Positions 60,486 through 64,000 of a stretch of DNA of 64,000 bases are shown piece by piece. Within the stretch, counting starts at the first letter, position 1. The number at the start of each line of letters is the position of its first letter. The notes under the pieces were generated by a model, which did not search any database, had not been told where the DNA came from, and was given only the letters and a program-made list of their open reading frames with translations. Made by a program: the position numbers and the translations under genes. The stretch spans positions 248,001 to 312,000 of the forward strand of contig OX637624.1 in NCBI GenBank assembly GCA_951802195.1, given 5' to 3'. This stretch comes from Tausonia pullulans (lineage: Eukaryota > Basidiomycota > Tremellomycetes > Cystofilobasidiales > Mrakiaceae).

Positions 60486-63400
60486 GGTTATGAGCCACCC
60501 GCCCTACGCCAAGCCTTCGGTCCCCGTACCCATTCTTACGGGGACAACCAACTATACCTTATGGCGTAACGCCATCAGTACGGCCCTCCTTGTCGGCCAG
60601 GTCGCGCGTCACGCCTCTGGCAGCCGCTTTCGTCCCGCCGCCCCGGCCGCGGACGACGTTGACGCCGCCGCTATCCTCCGCGACATCCGCGACTGGGAGA
60701 ACGCCGATGATAAGGCGCTTGGGATCATCCTTCAGTCCCTCAGCCCCTCTGTTTCCTTGGCAACCAACAAGGCCAATCCCTTCGCCGTCCGCACGTCTGC
60801 CTCCGTCCTGGCCTGGATCACTGCCACGTACGGCAACCCGGGGTCCATGGGCACAGTCACAGCCCTTTCCATCATCATGCACACCCCGGCCCCGGTCAAT
60901 ACTGACCCCGGACCCTGGCTCGAACGCATCAACGGCGCGTGGGACGACTTCATCCGCTCTCTCCCGGGCGACGGCGAACTCACCAAGGAGCTTATGCACA
61001 CCAGCCTTCTCCTCGCCGCTCTCCCGGCCAGCTCACCCCTCGCTCATCGTCTCCGCGAGCGAGGAGACACGGTATCTGTCGCCGACATCTCGGCCGCGCT
61101 CCACGAGGACTGGGCACGTGCGCAACACGACCGGTCCAGGGCCGCTGCCAACCATGCCCTTGTTGCCGCGCCGCCGCCACGCTCTCCTCCTACGTCCACT
61201 CCTTCTCGCCCTTCACGGTCGGCGAGGACCGGACGTCGTGCCGGCCTCGAGTGCTCCCTCCATGGACCTGACAGCTCCCACGTCTCGTCGGACTGCCTCG
61301 CCCTTGCTGCGCTCCGCAAGGCGGGCAAGCAGATTGTTCCCATCGCCGCCACGTCCGCCAGCGGCTCCGCTCTCGTCGCCTTGGCGAGCAGCGCGCCCAC
61401 CATCCCACCGACGGACCCTATTGACGTCTCCACCGTTTTCGCCGATGCCTTCCACGCGGCTGCGCTCCACGCATCCATTGCCGGCGATGCCCTCGTCCTT
61501 GACTCTGGTGCGACCGACCACATGGTTGACAATCGCTCTACTCTCCGTCATATCCGGCCCCGCTTCGGCCCTGGAGTCCGTGTCGGCGGCGGTGTCATCC
61601 TCCCATCTTCCGAGAAAGGAGACCTCACCATTGACACCGCCCGCGGCCCGTTCCTCCTTACGGATACCATCTACGTCCCCGGCCTCGGTGTCAACCTGCT
61701 CTCGATTCGCCGCCTCCAGGCCTCTGGCCTCCGCGTCGAGTTCGCTCCGGACAGCAACTCTGCCATTGTCACCCGCGGCAAAGATGTCCTCCTCTCGGCC
61801 CCTGTCCGCGACGGCCTCTACATCGTCGATGGCTCCATGCTCCCACCTGGTGCGCCGTCCTCCCCAGCCGCTCTCCCCGTCACCTCGACGGCCCCAGCTG
61901 ATCCAGACCTCGTCGCTGTTTGGCACGACAGGCTGGGACACCTAAACGTCCAAGCTCTGGCAAAGCTGGCACGTGATGGAAAGCTGGGGAAAGGTGTTTC
62001 GTTTACTAGGTCGGCACTTGATGCTCATGAGTGCTCGAGCTGTATTCTCGGCAAGGGAAAGCGTCTCCCCTCGCGCCGGTCGACCACCTCGGCGTCTGCG
62101 CCTGGTGATCGGACGAACCTCGATCTTTGGGGTCCAGCTCGTACACCCACTTCCTCGGGAGCCCGCTATCTTCTGGTTGCCCAGGACGACCATTCACGCA
62201 AGGTGTTCGTCTACTTCCTCGCCCAGAAGAGCGATGCCCTCACCCGGATCAAGGAGCATGTCGCCCTCGTCCGCACCCAGCTCGGGGTCACCACCAAGCG
62301 CTTCCACTCTGACCAGGGTGGCGAGTTCCTCAACGGACTCATGCGAGACTTTGCCGCTTCTCAAGGGATCGAGCACACTTTCGCCCCAGCCGACGACCAC
62401 AACCAGAATGCCCGCGTCGAGAACGCCATCTTCGTCCTCAACCAGGCCGCCCGCACACTCCTCGTCCACTCTGGCCTGCCTTTGTCCTTCTGGGCCGAGG
62501 CTGTCTCGTTTGCCGCGTTCACGCGCAACCGGGCCCCATCGTCGGCTATCGGGGGACGCCTTCCAGAAGAAGTCTGGTCGGGTCGCTCCCTCTCTCTCGA
62601 GCGGCTCCATGGCTTTGGTGCTGACGGATGGTACCGTCTTCATCGCGAGATGGACAAGCTTCAGCCTCGCTACGCCAAGGGCATCCTTGTCGGCTACCTC
62701 GAGCGGTCGGACTACTACCGGATCTGGGACGCCAAGCGTCAGATCTTTGTCTTCTCCCGCGATGTCGTCTTCTCCAAGACCCATTCTCGGCCTGCCCTCG
62801 CGCCCGCACAGGAGCTATTCGAAGCCCCTCTCACCTGGCCAGAGGAACCCTCCTCCACTACCGTCATGGTCGACCTGGGCCCCCCTCTCGATTCCCTACC
62901 CGTGGACTCTGCCCCTTCGAGACCCCCTCGACCCCCTCGATCACCACTCCGGTCGCCGTCGGTGCCACTGTCATTTTCCCAGTCGCCCCCGCTCCGTCAG
63001 AGCGCCCGACTTCGCGGTTTCCCACCCGGCCATGACACCCTCACGCCTGCGCGCTCTCTCTCCCCGTCGCCTGACCCCCTCAACATCCCTCCCGGCCCCC
63101 TTGCGCTCCTCTCCGACGCCATCATGTCCGGTGCTGTCGGACCGTGCTCCAGCTTGCCCTCACGGCCTCTGCCGTCCCTCGCTCCTTCAAGGAGGCCCGC
63201 TCCTCGCCAGAGTGGGATACCATCTGGGCACCGGCCATTGCCCGCGAGCTCGACACGCTTGAGAGGTACGGCGTCTACAAGGTTCGGCCCAAGGAGGACT
63301 GGATGCGCGTCCTGCGTGCCCAGTGGGTGTTTGCTCGCAAGGTCGACGGCGTCACCGGCGCGCCCGCCGACGGCAAGGCCCGCTTCGTTGCCGACGGTGG

Positions 63401-64000
63401 TCGTCAGATCAAAGGCATCGACTTTGACGAGACCCATGCCTCTGTCGCCCACCGGGACAGCGTTCGCACCTTCCTCGCCCTCGTCAACCACCTCGACCTT
63501 GACTGCGACTCCATCGATGTCAAGGCGGCCTTCCTCAACGGTGGCATCGACGAGCAGGTCTTTCTCCGCCCACCCCAGGGGAGTGGCATCCCTGAGGGCA
63601 ATGTTATCGAGCTTCTCAAGTCGCTCTACGGTCTCAAGCAGGCCAATCGCAACTGGCGCGAGGAGTTCCACGCCTTCCTCTGCTCTCAGGGACTCATCCC
63701 GACAACTGCGGATCCCTGCATCTACCGGCGGCGTGACCGCGACGGCGTCCTCCTCCTTGTCTCCACTCATGTCGACGACGAGATGATCGCCTGCTCCTCC
63801 CGCACCGCCCTTGACGCGTTCAAGACCGACATCCGCGCCAAGTACGAGATCAAGGACAACGGCCCACTTTCCTACTTCCTCGGCATCAGCATCCACCGCG
63901 ATCGCACCACCCGTCGGCTCTTCATCTCCCTCCCGTTCTATGTCCATGCCCTCCTCTCCAAGTTCGGCATGACTGACTGCAACCCGGCTTCCACCCCACT
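60486..64000 (+). mobile_element. Copia family A long copy, runs off the window (fossil)
   Basis: From the shared LTR, gag starts at 60490 (MSHPPYAKPSVPVPILTGTT). It is followed by protease (LDSGATDHMVDNRS), a pre-integrase zinc segment (VWHDRLGHLN then CSSC), and integrase with its DDE positions in TNLDLWGP, FHSDQGGEFLNG and NARVENAIF. Beyond that is a Pro/Ser-rich spacer. Reverse transcriptase sequence then runs to the window edge (AQWVFARKVDG, DVKAAFLNGGIDEQVFL, HVDDEM). The order protease-integrase-reverse transcriptase is that of Ty1/copia. It looks nearly whole as far as seen, with about one break. The 3' LTR lies outside. Confidence 0.93.

Overview
The window is nuclear DNA of a fungus, most likely a basidiomycete yeast of the Rhodotorula/Sporobolomyces kind (Pucciniomycotina). 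The sequence is GC-rich and genes are packed on both strands. Coding regions are cut by many short GT-AG introns. The gene set is fungal: Nur1, Snt2, Fcy2, Yar1, Crd1, Qns1, a fused Abz1 and a PACT-domain spindle-pole protein. The species is an inference. No prokaryotic features, CRISPR arrays, rRNA or convincing tRNA genes were seen.

Positions 1-48.7 kb are an ordinary gene-dense euchromatic arm. In order: the 3' part of a dipeptidyl-peptidase V gene (+), a hotdog thioesterase (-), a mitochondrial-looking membrane protein (+), CKS1 (-), glycogen branching enzyme GLC3 (-), RPS30 (-), the purine-cytosine permease FCY2 (-), NUR1 (-), ABZ1 (+), HMG-CoA synthase ERG13 (+), SNT2 (+), a rhodanese-type ubiquitin protease (-), NUP53 (+), a small unidentified gene (-), cardiolipin synthase CRD1 (+), a Pcp1/Spc110-like protein (-), YAR1 (-) and QNS1 (+). 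These are unrelated housekeeping genes with no operon-like logic. Several head-to-head pairs share short promoters and several tail-to-tail pairs nearly touch.

From about 49.0 kb to the end the window is a nest of LTR retrotransposons. There is a minus-strand Ty3/gypsy chromovirus with a copia solo LTR inside it. A plus-strand gypsy copy follows, then a 200-N assembly gap. Next come inverted pieces of a second copia family, a minus-strand gypsy fragment, another copia piece, and finally two near-identical copia copies in tandem. The last runs off the window. All are treated as fossils.

I do not see a new multi-gene system. The most striking signal is gene structure. CKS1 can be reconstructed as ten exons for 106 codons, with exons of 6 and 11 nt and a GC-AG intron. 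NUR1 carries a 12-nt exon, RPS30 a 20-nt exon and the thioesterase a 25-nt exon. Microexon splicing seems to be routine in this genome.
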